A stretch of DNA of 64,000 bases. Origin: Aquabacterium sp. CECT 9606. Its GTDB lineage: Bacteria > Pseudomonadota > Gammaproteobacteria > Burkholderiales > Burkholderiaceae_C. The translations under genes and the position numbers were made by a program. The notes under the pieces were generated by a model. That model saw nothing but the letters and a program-made list of their open reading frames with translations, made no database searches and had not been told where the DNA came from. Location: the NCBI RefSeq assembly GCF_918741295.1, contig NZ_CAKKNB010000001.1:1178001-1242000 (forward strand). The letters are read 5' to 3'. How positions within the stretch are numbered: the stretch's first letter is position 1; every line of letters begins with the position of its first letter. Positions 47,686-57,231 of the stretch are shown one piece after another.

Positions 47686-48332
47686 GGTGTCACCCCTAAC
47701 TCATCCACGCGCAGGCGCTTGCCTTCCTGCGAGACCAGAGCGGGCACCTGTGCGATGCCCAGGCGCCGGGTCAGCACGCCTTGCTGGTCGTAGTAAACCG
47801 GCGTGCGCCAGGCTTTCATCAGGTCCAGGTAGGAGCCAGCTGTCAGGATCGCCTTGACCTGGCCTCGGTAGCGCTGGATCAACTCCCGTGCGCGCTTCAC
47901 CTGCCGTGCATCACGGGCGTCGAAGAACAGCAGGTGTCTGGACAGGGACACCACGTCCAGCGGGTTGTGGCGCGAGCCAGCAGCAAACATCAGGTGCCCC
48001 TGGGGATCCAGGATGTTGCGATCCAGCGTGAAGCTAGGGTCGAAGTAGAAGGTGCGCGGCTGTTGCGTGGTGCGCAAACCGGCCACAGGCAGTGGCTGGC
48101 GCACCGCCAGAATGCCGCGTTCACGGGCTTGTGCCTGTAGGCGATCCAATTCACCGCTGGCTTGCTTGTCTCGCAGGCGTTGCGCAATGAACTCCAGCAG
48201 GTTGGCTTCGCTGATCGGGTAGGTCGGACCGATGCTGCCCAGGTCCACGCCCCAAGCGCATGAGCTCACACCTGCGCATGTCATGGTCAGCAGGCAGGCC
48301 ATCACCATCAACTGTGGGCTCTTGGGCTTCAT
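47682..48332 (-). CDS. traW: F-type pilus assembly protein TraW
   Basis: About 216 residues from 'MKPKSPQLM', an ATG overlapping the upstream stop (ATGA). Signal peptide, then the TraW family pattern 'LGSIGPTYPISEANLLEFI', 'FYFDPSFTLDRNILDPQGHLMFAAGSRHNPLD', 'LLFFDARDARQV' and 'YYDQQGVLTRRLGIAQVPALV'. Periplasmic. Shares the thioredoxin-like logic of TrbC, with which it is often fused in other systems. Confidence 0.93.
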   Translation of the reverse strand: MKPKSPQLMVMACLLTMTCAGVSSCAWGVDLGSIGPTYPISEANLLEFIAQRLRDKQASGELDRLQAQARERGILAVRQPLPVAGLRTTQQPRTFYFDPSFTLDRNILDPQGHLMFAAGSRHNPLDVVSLSRHLLFFDARDARQVKRARELIQRYRGQVKAILTAGSYLDLMKAWRTPVYYDQQGVLTRRLGIAQVPALVSQEGKRLRVDELGVTP

Positions 48333-48832
48333 GGCAGCCCCCGACCGTCGCAACGGATGCGTTGAGCGAGTTGGCTCAGCAGGGCGTCACGCTGCGCCAG
48401 TTGGCTGGGGTGGCTGGCGCTGACCATGCCCATGAGGACCGGGTCACCGCTGCCCTGGGCAATGGCCATGCGCAACTCCAGCGCGGTGAGGGGCCGCCCG
48501 CAGCGTTGCGCGAACGCACGCAAGTAGGCTTGAGCGCCGTCGCGCGCGGCAGGCGAGATTTGGGCCAGCAGTGCCAGGTAGTCCTCCAGAGGCACATCGT
48601 CTGGCGTGGACGCAGGCGTGCTTGTGCTTTGAGTGACTGGGCTGATGTGGGCGCGACTTTCGGCCAGTTGCTGGGCCGGCCGCTTGGGCGTGGTCTGGGC
48701 CTGAGCGTGGGCTGCAGATGCCAAACCAGCGATCCAGATGCACAGGATCAAGCGAGGCGCCGAGTGGCGCACGTCATTGCGGCCATTGCGGCACTTGCGG
48801 TGTTGCTGGAGGTGGCATGGACAGGCTTGCAT
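48329..48832 (-). CDS. Hypothetical secreted protein in the tra operon
   Basis: About 167 residues from ATG 48832; signal peptide ('LILCIWIAGLASAAHAQAQ') then a low-complexity linker and a helical C-terminal domain ('VPLEDYLALLAQISPAARDGAQAYLRAFAQRCG'). No family recognised. It lies 10 bp after the S26 peptidase gene and overlaps traW (ATGA), so it is embedded in the pilus operon. Candidate periplasmic accessory or lineage-specific assembly factor. Confidence 0.65.
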   Translation of the reverse strand: MQACPCHLQQHRKCRNGRNDVRHSAPRLILCIWIAGLASAAHAQAQTTPKRPAQQLAESRAHISPVTQSTSTPASTPDDVPLEDYLALLAQISPAARDGAQAYLRAFAQRCGRPLTALELRMAIAQGSGDPVLMGMVSASHPSQLAQRDALLSQLAQRIRCDGRGLP

Positions 48833-48842
48833 GTCATGTTCC

Positions 48843-49448
48843 TCAGAACAGGGGCCGCACGAGCCCGATGACCTGCTCGGCGCGGACCAGACCGCTGCTG
48901 CGGTAGCGCGAGTCAAAGCTGTCGGGGCTGCTGCCCTGGACGTAGTAGCTGCCCGGTGGGATCACCGTGGGCTGAATGGGATCGAGCCCACGGTGGTCGA
49001 AGGTCTGAGCCTTGGCATGCCCCACCGACTCGCCGTTGATCAACACCATGCGGTCTTGGACGGTGATGGTGTCACCGGGCAGGCCCCTGACCATCTTGAA
49101 GAAGGGCTGACCGCGCAGGCCCGGGTAGTGCTGCTGTGCATCGCCAGCGAAGGCGAACAGGATGTAGTCACCACGGTGCAAGGCGGGCGGAACAGTCTGT
49201 TTCCAGCTCACGCGATAGGCGACACGGTAGGGCAGGCTGGGCGTCCAGTTGAAGACAATGGGCAGGCGTGGGGTGGGATCCAGGAACAACCGGACGTAGG
49301 CCAGCGCCCAGATGGCGAACACCGGAAGGTAGAGATACCAGCGGCGACGCATGTGGGCCAGTTGGTCGCAAAAGGATTGCCGGGCTTGGCGATAGCTGCG
49401 CACATGCCAGGGCACGGGCGGCGGGATGCGGACGATCTGCAAGGTCAT
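48843..49448 (-). CDS. S26-family signal peptidase of the conjugation system (TraF/TrhF-like)
   Basis: About 201 residues from ATG 49448, which overlaps the TrbI stop. One N-terminal membrane helix ('WYLYLPVFAIWALAYVRLF'), then an S26 fold: catalytic Ser probably in 'TPSLPYRVAY', Lys in 'FKMVRGLPGD' and the family's later 'HAKAQTFDHRGLDPIQ', 'IPPGSYYVQGSSPDSFDSRYR'. By analogy with TrhF/TraF peptidases it matures or cyclises pilin; which substrate it cuts here is not shown. Confidence 0.85.
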   Translation of the reverse strand: MTLQIVRIPPPVPWHVRSYRQARQSFCDQLAHMRRRWYLYLPVFAIWALAYVRLFLDPTPRLPIVFNWTPSLPYRVAYRVSWKQTVPPALHRGDYILFAFAGDAQQHYPGLRGQPFFKMVRGLPGDTITVQDRMVLINGESVGHAKAQTFDHRGLDPIQPTVIPPGSYYVQGSSPDSFDSRYRSSGLVRAEQVIGLVRPLF

Positions 49449-49816
49449 GGCATCCCCACTTTCTGGCGCAACTGAGCGGTCAAGTCCACGGTGTGCGGTG
49501 TGGGCCCGGCCACAGCGCCTTTGAGTACCACCAGGCATGCGCAGTCGCGGGGCAATTCCTCCAGCGCAATGGGCAGGCGTTGGGCGAAGGTGCGCGCCAT
49601 CAGCATGGCGTTTTGCCGATCGTCTTCCGAGCCGGCCTTGGTGAGCAGTTGCGTGAACTCGGCTTCCTTTTGCCGGTACACCTCGGCCACATCGACCATG
49701 CCGATGCGCAGCGCTGGGCGCACCACAGTGCGGTCATAGAGCAGCAAGGCGGCAGCGACCACGATCAGGGTGAGCAGCGACTGCACCAGGGCAGGGATGA
49801 GGCTGATCGCTTTCAT
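49445..49816 (-). CDS. trbI: F-type conjugation protein TrbI
   Basis: 123 residues. One N-terminal membrane helix ('LVQSLLTLIVVAAALLLY') then the short F-type TrbI domain: 'IGMVDVAEVYRQKEAEFTQLLTKAG', 'CACLVVLKGAVAG', 'HTVDLTAQLRQKVGM'. TrbI of F affects pilus outgrowth and retraction. It overlaps both neighbours by ATGA-type junctions (traC stop upstream, peptidase start downstream). Not to be confused with the VirB10-like TrbI of P-type systems. Confidence 0.85.
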   Translation of the reverse strand: MKAISLIPALVQSLLTLIVVAAALLLYDRTVVRPALRIGMVDVAEVYRQKEAEFTQLLTKAGSEDDRQNAMLMARTFAQRLPIALEELPRDCACLVVLKGAVAGPTPHTVDLTAQLRQKVGMP

Positions 49817-52428
49817 ACGGTGTGCCCCCGGCGCCGCAGCAGTTCGGTGATGGCTGCATCGATGCTCAGACCTTGCGCGCGCAGCTCGTCGATGGGCGCG
49901 TTGTCCTCCAGCTTGTTGGAAAACAGCAGGTGCGTGGCCGGATCCAGGATGTTGCGCGCCACCCCTTCGCCCACCGGGGAGGAGATGTACAGCTCGGAGT
50001 ACACGCCCGCCTCGGTCCTGAGCGAGTTCAACAAGCGCTTCTTGGGCTCATCCATGGTCAGCCTGCCCTTGCGGTCCAGCATCTCGATGGATTCGGGCTT
50101 CTGGCGCAGCAGGAACACCCAGTCCGAACAGTTGAACGCGGCTTCCATCTGGGCCGAGCCATAGAAGTCGTCGGCGCTCTGGGTTGCCGTGCCCAAGGCT
50201 CCGCCGTATTTGCGGGCGCGCCGGGCCGCTTCCTCGATCACGGCGGCCTTGACGGGGTCATCGGCCCCGATGTCGCCCAGTTGCTGCTTGAGCTCATCAA
50301 TGAACAGCACCTTGCGCCGGTTGCGGCTGAGGTACATCTCGCCAGTGATCTGGTGCAGCAGCAGGATGTTGACGACGGCGTGCAGGTCGGGGCGGCGCTT
50401 GAGTTCCTCGTTTTCGATGACGATGAAATCGTTGCTGAAATCGACGTTGCTGGGCCCCTCGAAGAAGCGCTCGTACTGGCCGCCTCGGGTGTAGGGGTTG
50501 AGCATCACGGCCAGGTCCTTGATGCGCTGGTCGTTAACCAGGCCCAGGGCTTCGATGTTGCCGGTCTTGAAGGCCTCGCGCAGGGCCGTGATGGTCAGGT
50601 CGTTGCCGTGCTCGGCGAAGAGCTTGAGCACCATGGCCGATATGGCCTTGTACTGGACCTCTTCCAGCGTGTGCTGCATGGAGCACATCTTGGAGATGGC
50701 CGGCACCAGCATGTCGATGTCTTCGTGGATGTCAACGATGTTGGTGAAGGGGTTCAGGCAAATGTCCACATCGGGGCGGAACTCGATGTAGGTGCCCTTG
50801 GCCTTGCGGCACAGCTTCTCGAAAGAGCGGCCCAGGTCCAGCATCCAGACCTTGGCGTCGATGGCCCGGTAGGACCAGGCCATCTCGTTCATCAGCACCG
50901 ACTTGCCCGAACCCGGTGCGCCGATGATGGCGAAGTTGTAGTTGCCCAGGTCATTGTCGAAGATGTCGAGGGTCATCAACTGCCCACGGCGCCCGCCGAA
51001 GACCAGGGCGGGGGTGCGTGTGCCGCGCCACTCCGCGATTAGGGGAGCCAGGTGGATCGCGTTGGCCATGGTCTTGCGCGAGACGCGGCGCATCTTGGCC
51101 AGATCGCCATGAAAGCGTGGCGTGAGGGTCATGGGCAGGCTGGCCAGCAGCGCCTGGCGGTGCATGTACACGTCGGCATTGAGCTGAAAGCCCCGGCCAC
51201 GCCAGATGGCGTTGGCCGCTTCGTGGGCCGCCACCGCCTTGCGCGGTGGCGAGAAGATGGCCAACTGGTGGTACAGGCTGACCAGGCTGCCACCGGTGTC
51301 GATGGCCTGCGCGGCGGCCGTCCAGTCCTGCAGCTTCTTGCCCACGTCCGGCATCACGTCGGCCATCTTGCTTTTGGCGTTCTGCGTGGCGCGCACATGG
51401 TTGGCGGTGACCGTGGCCTTGGTGGCATTGGGGTCGAGCACGTGCACGCCCATGGTCAGCAAGAAGGGCGCGCTGTACTGCAGGGCGGGTTGCATCAGGT
51501 CGCCGATCAGCGAGCCCATTTGCCAAAGGGCGAAGCGCTCAGGGAAGGACTTGATGGAGTAAAAGCGCGCCTCCAGTTCGTCCGATCCGGTCTCCTTCCA
51601 CAGGCGCAGGCCGCTGGGGGTGGGATCCTGGATGGTGTCGAAGTCGATGATCTGGTCGCGCAGTTCGCGCCCGTCGTCGTAGTGCAGGTCTGGCGCGTCG
51701 GTCTGCGAGATGCGGTCAGGGTTGGTGAACAGTGCGCACCAGTTGATCAGGTCAGCGGCATCGCAGACGCGGTTGGGCAGGGAGGCCGAACGCAGCGTGG
51801 AGGCCATGGACTCGCGCTGGGCCATCACCTCTTCGCGCCTGGTCATGTCCTGAGCGTCACCGGGCAGGGTGACGCTGAGCATCAGGCGGAAGTCCCGGAT
51901 CGTGTAGTGAAAGCCAGAGGTCAGCGAGGATTGCGCGCCGCGCAGCAGGTGGCCTACGCGTTGGCGAGCCAGGGTGTGGAAGAGGTTGTCGTTGCGGGCA
52001 GGTCGCCCCCAATGCTTGGCCTTATCAGCCTGGTCCTCGTCTTCGACTCGCAAGTTGGCATAGCGGCGCAACTGACCGCGCACGTGAGGTGAGGCGAACA
52101 GGTGGAACTGGATGCCCGCGCCCGTCGGGCAGTTTGCGTACAGCGAGATCAGCACCTCGGCCATGCGTTCATCCGCGCCCGACTGCGGCATGACCTCCAG
52201 CATGAAGCCCAGGCTATCGCGGTTGACGAAGATTTTTTCGTCTGCGAGGTAGGCGGAGTAGGGCAGCCACGCGGCGAATTGCTCTGCCGGTGTGTCTGGT
52301 GGCGCGCCCAGGCCCATGGCCTCGAATAGGCCCGGGCGTGCGGGCCTGCGCACGGTACGGGCCGCGTCCATGGAGACGCTGGCTGCTGTCGTGACTGTTG
52401 AGGTGTCTGTGACTGAGGAGGTAGGCAT
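49813..52428 (-). CDS. traC: Type IV secretion ATPase TraC (VirB4 family)
   Basis: 871 residues, cytoplasmic/inner-membrane ATPase that powers pilus assembly. TraC_F_IV N-terminal region ('LFEAMGLGAPPDTPAEQFAAWLPYSAYLADEKIFVN'), Walker A 'GAPGSGKSVLMNE' near 500, 'WMLDLGRSFEKLCRKAKGTYIEFRP', Walker B 'VLFIDELKQQLGD' near 708 and 'GGALGTATQSADDFYGS'. Follows traV by 21 bp and overlaps trbI. Confidence 0.97.
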   Translation of the reverse strand: MPTSSVTDTSTVTTAASVSMDAARTVRRPARPGLFEAMGLGAPPDTPAEQFAAWLPYSAYLADEKIFVNRDSLGFMLEVMPQSGADERMAEVLISLYANCPTGAGIQFHLFASPHVRGQLRRYANLRVEDEDQADKAKHWGRPARNDNLFHTLARQRVGHLLRGAQSSLTSGFHYTIRDFRLMLSVTLPGDAQDMTRREEVMAQRESMASTLRSASLPNRVCDAADLINWCALFTNPDRISQTDAPDLHYDDGRELRDQIIDFDTIQDPTPSGLRLWKETGSDELEARFYSIKSFPERFALWQMGSLIGDLMQPALQYSAPFLLTMGVHVLDPNATKATVTANHVRATQNAKSKMADVMPDVGKKLQDWTAAAQAIDTGGSLVSLYHQLAIFSPPRKAVAAHEAANAIWRGRGFQLNADVYMHRQALLASLPMTLTPRFHGDLAKMRRVSRKTMANAIHLAPLIAEWRGTRTPALVFGGRRGQLMTLDIFDNDLGNYNFAIIGAPGSGKSVLMNEMAWSYRAIDAKVWMLDLGRSFEKLCRKAKGTYIEFRPDVDICLNPFTNIVDIHEDIDMLVPAISKMCSMQHTLEEVQYKAISAMVLKLFAEHGNDLTITALREAFKTGNIEALGLVNDQRIKDLAVMLNPYTRGGQYERFFEGPSNVDFSNDFIVIENEELKRRPDLHAVVNILLLHQITGEMYLSRNRRKVLFIDELKQQLGDIGADDPVKAAVIEEAARRARKYGGALGTATQSADDFYGSAQMEAAFNCSDWVFLLRQKPESIEMLDRKGRLTMDEPKKRLLNSLRTEAGVYSELYISSPVGEGVARNILDPATHLLFSNKLEDNAPIDELRAQGLSIDAAITELLRRRGHTV

Positions 52429-52449
52429 GGCGCAACCTTTGAGGGCAGT

Positions 52450-53127
52450 TCAGTTGCTGGGGTCAGGGCTGTCGGTGGGCGGCAGCAGGGGCCCTGTGTC
52501 TGGGTTGTCCGGGGTGTACGGCGACTGGCGCTGCTGGCCAGCGGGCCGCCCGGGCGAGGTGCTCTGTTCTGGCGTGGCGGGTTTGACGGGGGCACCCATC
52601 GGAGGTCGTATGGGCGCATAGGCGTCTCGGATCTGGCGCTGTGCGTGGTCGATCAGCCACTGACCCGCATCGATCTGGACATAGACATAGCCCTGGTCGT
52701 AGAGGTCGCGGTCGGCGTCTTCCCAGGGCTTGAACCACAGCCTCAGGATCCGGGCCGATGAGCGCAGGGGCAGCGCCAGGCTGGGGGACTGCGCCACGGG
52801 CGGGACAGTGGCTTTGGCGGACGCCCGCGCTGGTGCAAGGCGAGGCTGTGGCGACCCGGGTGCGGGATTGGTACCTGGCTCGCCATTGGATTTGGCGGCC
52901 ATGCGGCGCTTGGCCACCTGGGCGGGCAGGTTGTCCTGAACGGCGTTGGCATAGGTGCCCGACACCGAGGTGCAAGTCACCCCGTCCGGGGCTTTGCAGG
53001 CGTAGTCGGAGCTGCCGCCCAGGCCAGAGAGGTTCATGCAGCCCGACAAGCTCAGCAGCAAGCAAGCCAGAAGCCAGATCAGGCGCACGAGGTGGGCGCG
53101 GGTGGCGAGGTGACCGTGGGCGTTCAT
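52450..53127 (-). CDS. traV: Type IV secretion lipoprotein TraV
   Basis: About 225 residues from ATG 53127, overlapping the DsbC stop (ATGA). Lipoprotein signal with lipobox 'LSGC', then the TraV family hallmark of two Cys close behind ('[21 protein letters not shown]'), an outer-membrane VirB7-like protein that anchors the TraK/TraB core complex. '[35 protein letters not shown]' is the conserved C-terminal segment. The tail is Pro-rich. Confidence 0.9.
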   Translation of the reverse strand: MNAHGHLATRAHLVRLIWLLACLLLSLSGCMNLSGLGGSSDYACKAPDGVTCTSVSGTYANAVQDNLPAQVAKRRMAAKSNGEPGTNPAPGSPQPRLAPARASAKATVPPVAQSPSLALPLRSSARILRLWFKPWEDADRDLYDQGYVYVQIDAGQWLIDHAQRQIRDAYAPIRPPMGAPVKPATPEQSTSPGRPAGQQRQSPYTPDNPDTGPLLPPTDSPDPSN

Positions 53128-53942
53128 GGCTGAACCTCCGAGGTGGCCGGTTTCAGGCGAGCCTGGATCACCTGGTGATCGACGTAGCCTTCGGTGCGGC
53201 TGCCATCTGCCCAGATCAGGGTGGGCGTGGCTTGAACACCAATGCGCTGCGCCAAAGCCAGGTTGCGGGCCATGGGGTGATCGCATCGCCCTGGGGCATT
53301 GATCGCGGTGGCATCGCCCTGCACCATGTAGCGCTGCCAAGCTTGAGCCCGGTCAGGGGCGCACCAGAGGGCGATGGGCTTGGCCTCACCCTGAAAGGGC
53401 AGCATGAAGGTGTAGACCGTGACGTTGTCGATCCGGGCCAGCTCAGGCTCCAGTTGCTTGCAGTAGCCGCAGCCCGGGTCGCTGAACACGGCGATCTGCC
53501 TCTGGCCGTTGCCGCGCACGGTCTTGATGGCGTCAGCGAAAGGCAGTTGGTCGAAGGCAATTGGCGTGGATGCCGGTGCTGAAGTTGCTGCTGTAGGCGC
53601 AGCGGGCGCCATCGCGCCCCGCCTGGCCGCCAGGGCCATTCGTGGCCCGGTGAGGTCGGTCATGGTCTGTGTGTCAAAGACATGGCCGAACACGAAGTAG
53701 CGCGGCTGGCGGGCCGACACATAGGCCACGTTCCCGTTCATCCAGACTTCGTACAGTCCGCCAATGGGCGAAGGCAGCACCTGGGTGAAGCGCGTGCTGG
53801 GGTTGGCCTTCCTGAGTGCGGCCAGGAGGCGGGCCTCTTCAGATGGCGGAGCGCCCGCCCAGGCGATGCCATTGACCAGCATCGTGAACAGTGCCCAGAT
53901 CAGCGTCACGTCCTGAAGCCTGCCTCGCAGAGGCGGGCGCAT
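53124..53942 (-). CDS. dsbC: DsbC-type disulfide isomerase of the conjugation system
   Basis: About 272 residues. Signal sequence ('[18 protein letters not shown]'), DsbC N-terminal dimerisation-type domain ('[18 protein letters not shown]'), and thioredoxin domain with active site '[16 protein letters not shown]' and cis-Pro region '[18 protein letters not shown]'. It lies between traB and traV, where many MPF_F systems carry a DsbC. Likely client proteins are the Cys-rich TraN and TraU. Start 53942 is 2 bp after the traB stop; an alternative is 53960. Confidence 0.9.
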   Translation of the reverse strand: MRPPLRGRLQDVTLIWALFTMLVNGIAWAGAPPSEEARLLAALRKANPSTRFTQVLPSPIGGLYEVWMNGNVAYVSARQPRYFVFGHVFDTQTMTDLTGPRMALAARRGAMAPAAPTAATSAPASTPIAFDQLPFADAIKTVRGNGQRQIAVFSDPGCGYCKQLEPELARIDNVTVYTFMLPFQGEAKPIALWCAPDRAQAWQRYMVQGDATAINAPGRCDHPMARNLALAQRIGVQATPTLIWADGSRTEGYVDHQVIQARLKPATSEVQP

Positions 53943-53943
53943 G

Positions 53944-55485
53944 TCAATAGTTGTCATCATTGGCGGCTTTCAGGTAGCGGTCTTCGGGGGCGGGCTCAGC
54001 CGAGCGCGACAGCGTGCGGGAGGGGGTGCCGCCGGTACGGGTGTAGGCGTTGGCCGACATGGGCGCGTCGATACGCACGCCCTTGGTGATCACCACATCG
54101 ACCTCTCGGCTGGCATCGATTTCAATCACCGGGAAGGTGTTTTCGGCGAGCTTGATGTAGTACTGCGCCAGCCGGTCCAGGGCCTTGCCGACACCGGTGC
54201 CGATGCCTGCGCGGTAGGCGTCACTGCTGTTGCCACCGCTGCTGGCGATCGTGCCCAGAGCAGAGGTGCTGTAGGTGGTCGATGAAGTTGACAGGCCCTG
54301 GCCGATGCCACTGACCACGCCTGCCAGAAGGGCGTTGGCCAGCATCTGGCCTTGTTTGGTGACCAGTCGCCCGCGCATGCCCACCTTGCCGTCTTCGCCA
54401 TAGACGCTGCCCTGGATCTTGACTTCCAGCGTGGCGCCGTCCGGGCGGACGCAGGACAGGTTCTCGGTGCGCAGGTAGGCTCGCTCCGAGCTGATGTCGC
54501 CGTAGCCTGCCGCGATCACGAAGCAGTCCCGGTATTCCCCCCGAAAGCGGTTGGGCAGGACCGAGTTGTCCGAGAGCCGGATCAGGACCGGATGCGGGTT
54601 GGACTGGGCCTGCCCGCCCGTGGGGGCATCCAGGCCACCAAGTAAGGTGCCGCGCGTGAAGCTGACGGGCAGGAAGGTCGAAACGGTGCGGGTGTCGGCC
54701 GTTGACGGTGATCCGGGCGTGGCATTGTTTGTGGTGCTTGCCGTGGCGCCTGTTGCAGCGGCCTTGGCCGATTCCCGGTCCACCAGAGAAACGCGCGTCA
54801 ACACCGGGGCATTGAGAGGCATGTCCTGCGGTGCCATGCCCGGATCACCGAGGGGCATGGTACCTGCGGGCGATGTGCCGGGCGGCAGCGGCGGGGGAAT
54901 GTTGATGCTCTGCCCCGGAGGATTTGCATGGGGCAGAGCGGTGGACGCCGGAGGTGGTGGAAGGGGCAGGCTGGATGCCGGTGGCATCGTTGGGGGCGCG
55001 GGCGTGTTTAACGCTGCCGCAGCGTTGGGTGCCAAGGGCATGCTGGCAGCCTGGCTGGCCGAGGTGAGTTTTTGCTCCAGCTCGGCGAAGCGCTGCATGG
55101 TGCGGGCCTCGAACGCCTGCCGGTCCTTGTTGAGCCGGGTCTGCTCATCGCGCTCGTTCTCGTACTGCGCCAACTTGCGCCCTGCGGTGCCCACCCATTG
55201 GTCTACCGGGTTGACCTGCTGTCCCGGCGGCATCACCCCGATGTTTGTGACCGTGGCAGGCTGCGCGCTGCCGTTGTTCTTGGCGTCTGCGGTGGGCGAG
55301 CGCGTGTCGGTGAGGGCGAAGATCAGCCACAGCAGGCCGACACCACATACCAGGATGGCGGCCAGGGTGACGTACTGGCGTTGCCGTGGAGACAGCCTTT
55401 GAAGGGCACTGCCCACGGCCCCCTTGATGCGGTCGAGCAAGCCGGTGACGCTCCCATTGGCTGCTTGGTCGAAAGGCGTGTTCAT
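53944..55485 (-). CDS. traB: Type IV secretion core protein TraB (VirB10-like)
   Basis: 513 residues. One N-terminal membrane helix ('[21 protein letters not shown]'), a coiled coil near 95-120, a long Pro-rich periplasmic spacer, then the beta-rich VirB10-like domain: '[19 protein letters not shown]', '[41 protein letters not shown]' and '[19 protein letters not shown]'. Spans both membranes and joins the TraK/TraV ring to the inner membrane. Overlaps the traK stop by ATGA. Confidence 0.94.
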   Translation of the reverse strand: MNTPFDQAANGSVTGLLDRIKGAVGSALQRLSPRQRQYVTLAAILVCGVGLLWLIFALTDTRSPTADAKNNGSAQPATVTNIGVMPPGQQVNPVDQWVGTAGRKLAQYENERDEQTRLNKDRQAFEARTMQRFAELEQKLTSASQAASMPLAPNAAAALNTPAPPTMPPASSLPLPPPPASTALPHANPPGQSINIPPPLPPGTSPAGTMPLGDPGMAPQDMPLNAPVLTRVSLVDRESAKAAATGATASTTNNATPGSPSTADTRTVSTFLPVSFTRGTLLGGLDAPTGGQAQSNPHPVLIRLSDNSVLPNRFRGEYRDCFVIAAGYGDISSERAYLRTENLSCVRPDGATLEVKIQGSVYGEDGKVGMRGRLVTKQGQMLANALLAGVVSGIGQGLSTSSTTYSTSALGTIASSGGNSSDAYRAGIGTGVGKALDRLAQYYIKLAENTFPVIEIDASREVDVVITKGVRIDAPMSANAYTRTGGTPSRTLSRSAEPAPEDRYLKAANDDNY

Positions 55486-56336
55486 CGCGTGGCCTCCTGC
55501 CGGATCACGAACACATTCGTGGTCTCTCCGGGTTGCAGGTTGTAGTTCTCGATGGACACGCCCATGACCTGGGCACCTTCGCGGTCAAATTCCTGCTCGG
55601 CCAGCACCATCAAGGTCGGGCTGATGTTTTGCAGCAGGTATTTCTCGCCGACCAGGCCTCGCCCTTCATAGCGACGCATCAGGGAAAATCTCGCTTCGAG
55701 CCACAGGGGGACGAGGCGGTTGACCTCCTCAACGCGCACCTCGGGAGGCACTCGGTCAGAAGCCATCGCCACTAGCAAGGCCTTCATGGCTCGGATGTGG
55801 TTGGCCGAAGTGCCCAATGACATACCCGAGGGACTTGGGTTCGCGTTGTCCAGCTTCAGCAGCCTGGCACTGGGATCCCGGATGACGATGGTGTCTGCGG
55901 GGGTGTCCGAGCGATGCAGCAGCAGGGTGTAGGTCGCCTGGGCGCTGGAGACGAACAGGTTGATGGGCTTGCTGGACTTGCCCACGGGGCGGATGTAGAC
56001 CTCGCCCTTGTCCTTGTCGCATTCGAGGACCAGTTCACCCGTGGGGTTGATGGCCGGACTGTTCTGGCTGTTGTTGGGGGGTGGGGTTCCGTTGGCGCAG
56101 TTGCTCGAATAGATGTTGCCGAACACATCGGTGATGGGCGCGCCATCGATGCGGATGCGCGTGGGCTCCTTGATCGACACCATGGCCTCAACGGAGACGC
56201 CGTCGCGGGCTTCAACCAACTGGAGCGCCCTGACGAGGCTTGGTGCCGTTGCCATCCCAACGGCTGTCACCAGGGCCAGCAGCAGGTTTGTCAGCGAAGT
56301 GGAGGGCTGCTGGCGTCGCTTGAAATCAGCTCGCAT
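55482..56336 (-). CDS. traK: Type IV secretion core protein TraK (VirB9-like)
   Basis: 284 residues with signal peptide. Secretin-like TraK family features: 'VSIKEPTRIRIDGAPITDVFGNIY', 'GELVLECDKDKGEVYIRP', 'INLFVSSAQATYTLLLHRSDTPADTIVIRD' and C-terminal 'FDREGAQVMGVSIENYNLQPGETTNVFVIRQE'. Periplasmic member of the outer-membrane core complex with TraV and TraB. Overlaps traE by 11 bp. Confidence 0.93.
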   Translation of the reverse strand: MRADFKRRQQPSTSLTNLLLALVTAVGMATAPSLVRALQLVEARDGVSVEAMVSIKEPTRIRIDGAPITDVFGNIYSSNCANGTPPPNNSQNSPAINPTGELVLECDKDKGEVYIRPVGKSSKPINLFVSSAQATYTLLLHRSDTPADTIVIRDPSARLLKLDNANPSPSGMSLGTSANHIRAMKALLVAMASDRVPPEVRVEEVNRLVPLWLEARFSLMRRYEGRGLVGEKYLLQNISPTLMVLAEQEFDREGAQVMGVSIENYNLQPGETTNVFVIRQEATR

Positions 56337-56889
56337 TGGGAACCTCCTTGAAGGTCTTGAGGTGCATGCGTGCCCCGTTGAAACTGAACTCGATCAGGTA
56401 GGCCTTGAGGTCGTTGGCGGTTTCGAAGCCATTGACCAGGGTGCGCAGTCGGCCACGCACCACGACGCTTTGCTTGTCCTCGCTGGGCACCAACTGCTGC
56501 GGCATGAACATCGTGCTGGCGTTGATGCGCTTGAGCCGCTCGGCCTCGACCTCCTGCCGGGTCTTGAGCGGGCCGTATTGGTCGGGCTCCACATAGCCGA
56601 GCAGGATGTTTTTCTTCCAGTCGATCGATGAGGGCGTGACGTCCAGCACCAGCCAGGCCATGAAACCACCCATCTGCTCCAGGTATTCGCCACTGGCCTT
56701 GTCTCGGCTGACCCAGAAGGTCTTGTCGATCGTGGGTGGCACGACCACCGTGCGCACCGTGCCAATCAGGTTGAGGATGACGAGCAGTGCCACAACATGC
56801 CCCGAAGCCAGTACGCCCACCGCGAGCCCCAGGCTGCGGTTGCGGCGACGCATCTCCTTGATGTCGCTGTTGAGTCGCTCGAAGTCCAT
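56326..56889 (-). CDS. traE: Type IV secretion protein TraE (VirB5/8-like)
   Basis: 187 residues. Cytoplasmic N-terminus, one membrane helix ('LGLAVGVLASGHVVALLVILNLIG'), then a periplasmic domain with 'TVVVPPTIDKTFWVSRDKASGEYLEQMGGFMAWLVLDVTPSSIDWKKNILLGYVEP', the F-type TraE signature. Required for pilus assembly. Follows traL by 14 bp. Confidence 0.94.
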   Translation of the reverse strand: MDFERLNSDIKEMRRRNRSLGLAVGVLASGHVVALLVILNLIGTVRTVVVPPTIDKTFWVSRDKASGEYLEQMGGFMAWLVLDVTPSSIDWKKNILLGYVEPDQYGPLKTRQEVEAERLKRINASTMFMPQQLVPSEDKQSVVVRGRLRTLVNGFETANDLKAYLIEFSFNGARMHLKTFKEVPNAS

Positions 56890-56903
56890 GGCGTGCTCCA
56901 GAC

Positions 56904-57203
56904 TCAGCCGACCATGCGGCGGATGTGCGAGGGCGGGGTGGCGCGCATCGCGGTCATGGGGCTGGGCGGCAGGTGCCAGTACAGCCAGTGCATCGCGAAG
57001 GCCTGGTGCTTGTCGGCCTTGATGCGGGCGATCCAGCGCGACAGGAAGATCCCCGCACCTGCGCAGGCCGCAAAGGCCAGCTTGGTGCCCGACAGGTAGC
57101 CGACAAAGAAAAAGAAGATCACCGGGGCGGCCACATCGATGTCCCAGAAGCCGATCTTCCAGGGGTCATCCAGGCGACGGGGGATGTAGGTGTCGGCTTG
57201 CAT
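56904..57203 (-). CDS. traL: Type IV secretion protein TraL (VirB3-like)
   Basis: 99 residues with 'YIPRRLDDPWKIGFWDIDVAAPVIFFFFVGYLSG', the conserved start of F-type TraL, a hydrophobic hairpin and 'MHWLYWHLPP' near the end. Small inner-membrane protein that helps place pilin. Lies between the pilin gene (28 bp upstream) and traE. Confidence 0.94.
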   Translation of the reverse strand: MQADTYIPRRLDDPWKIGFWDIDVAAPVIFFFFVGYLSGTKLAFAACAGAGIFLSRWIARIKADKHQAFAMHWLYWHLPPSPMTAMRATPPSHIRRMVG

Positions 57204-57231
57204 GTCAGGCTCCTGCAGGTTTGGGCTGACC

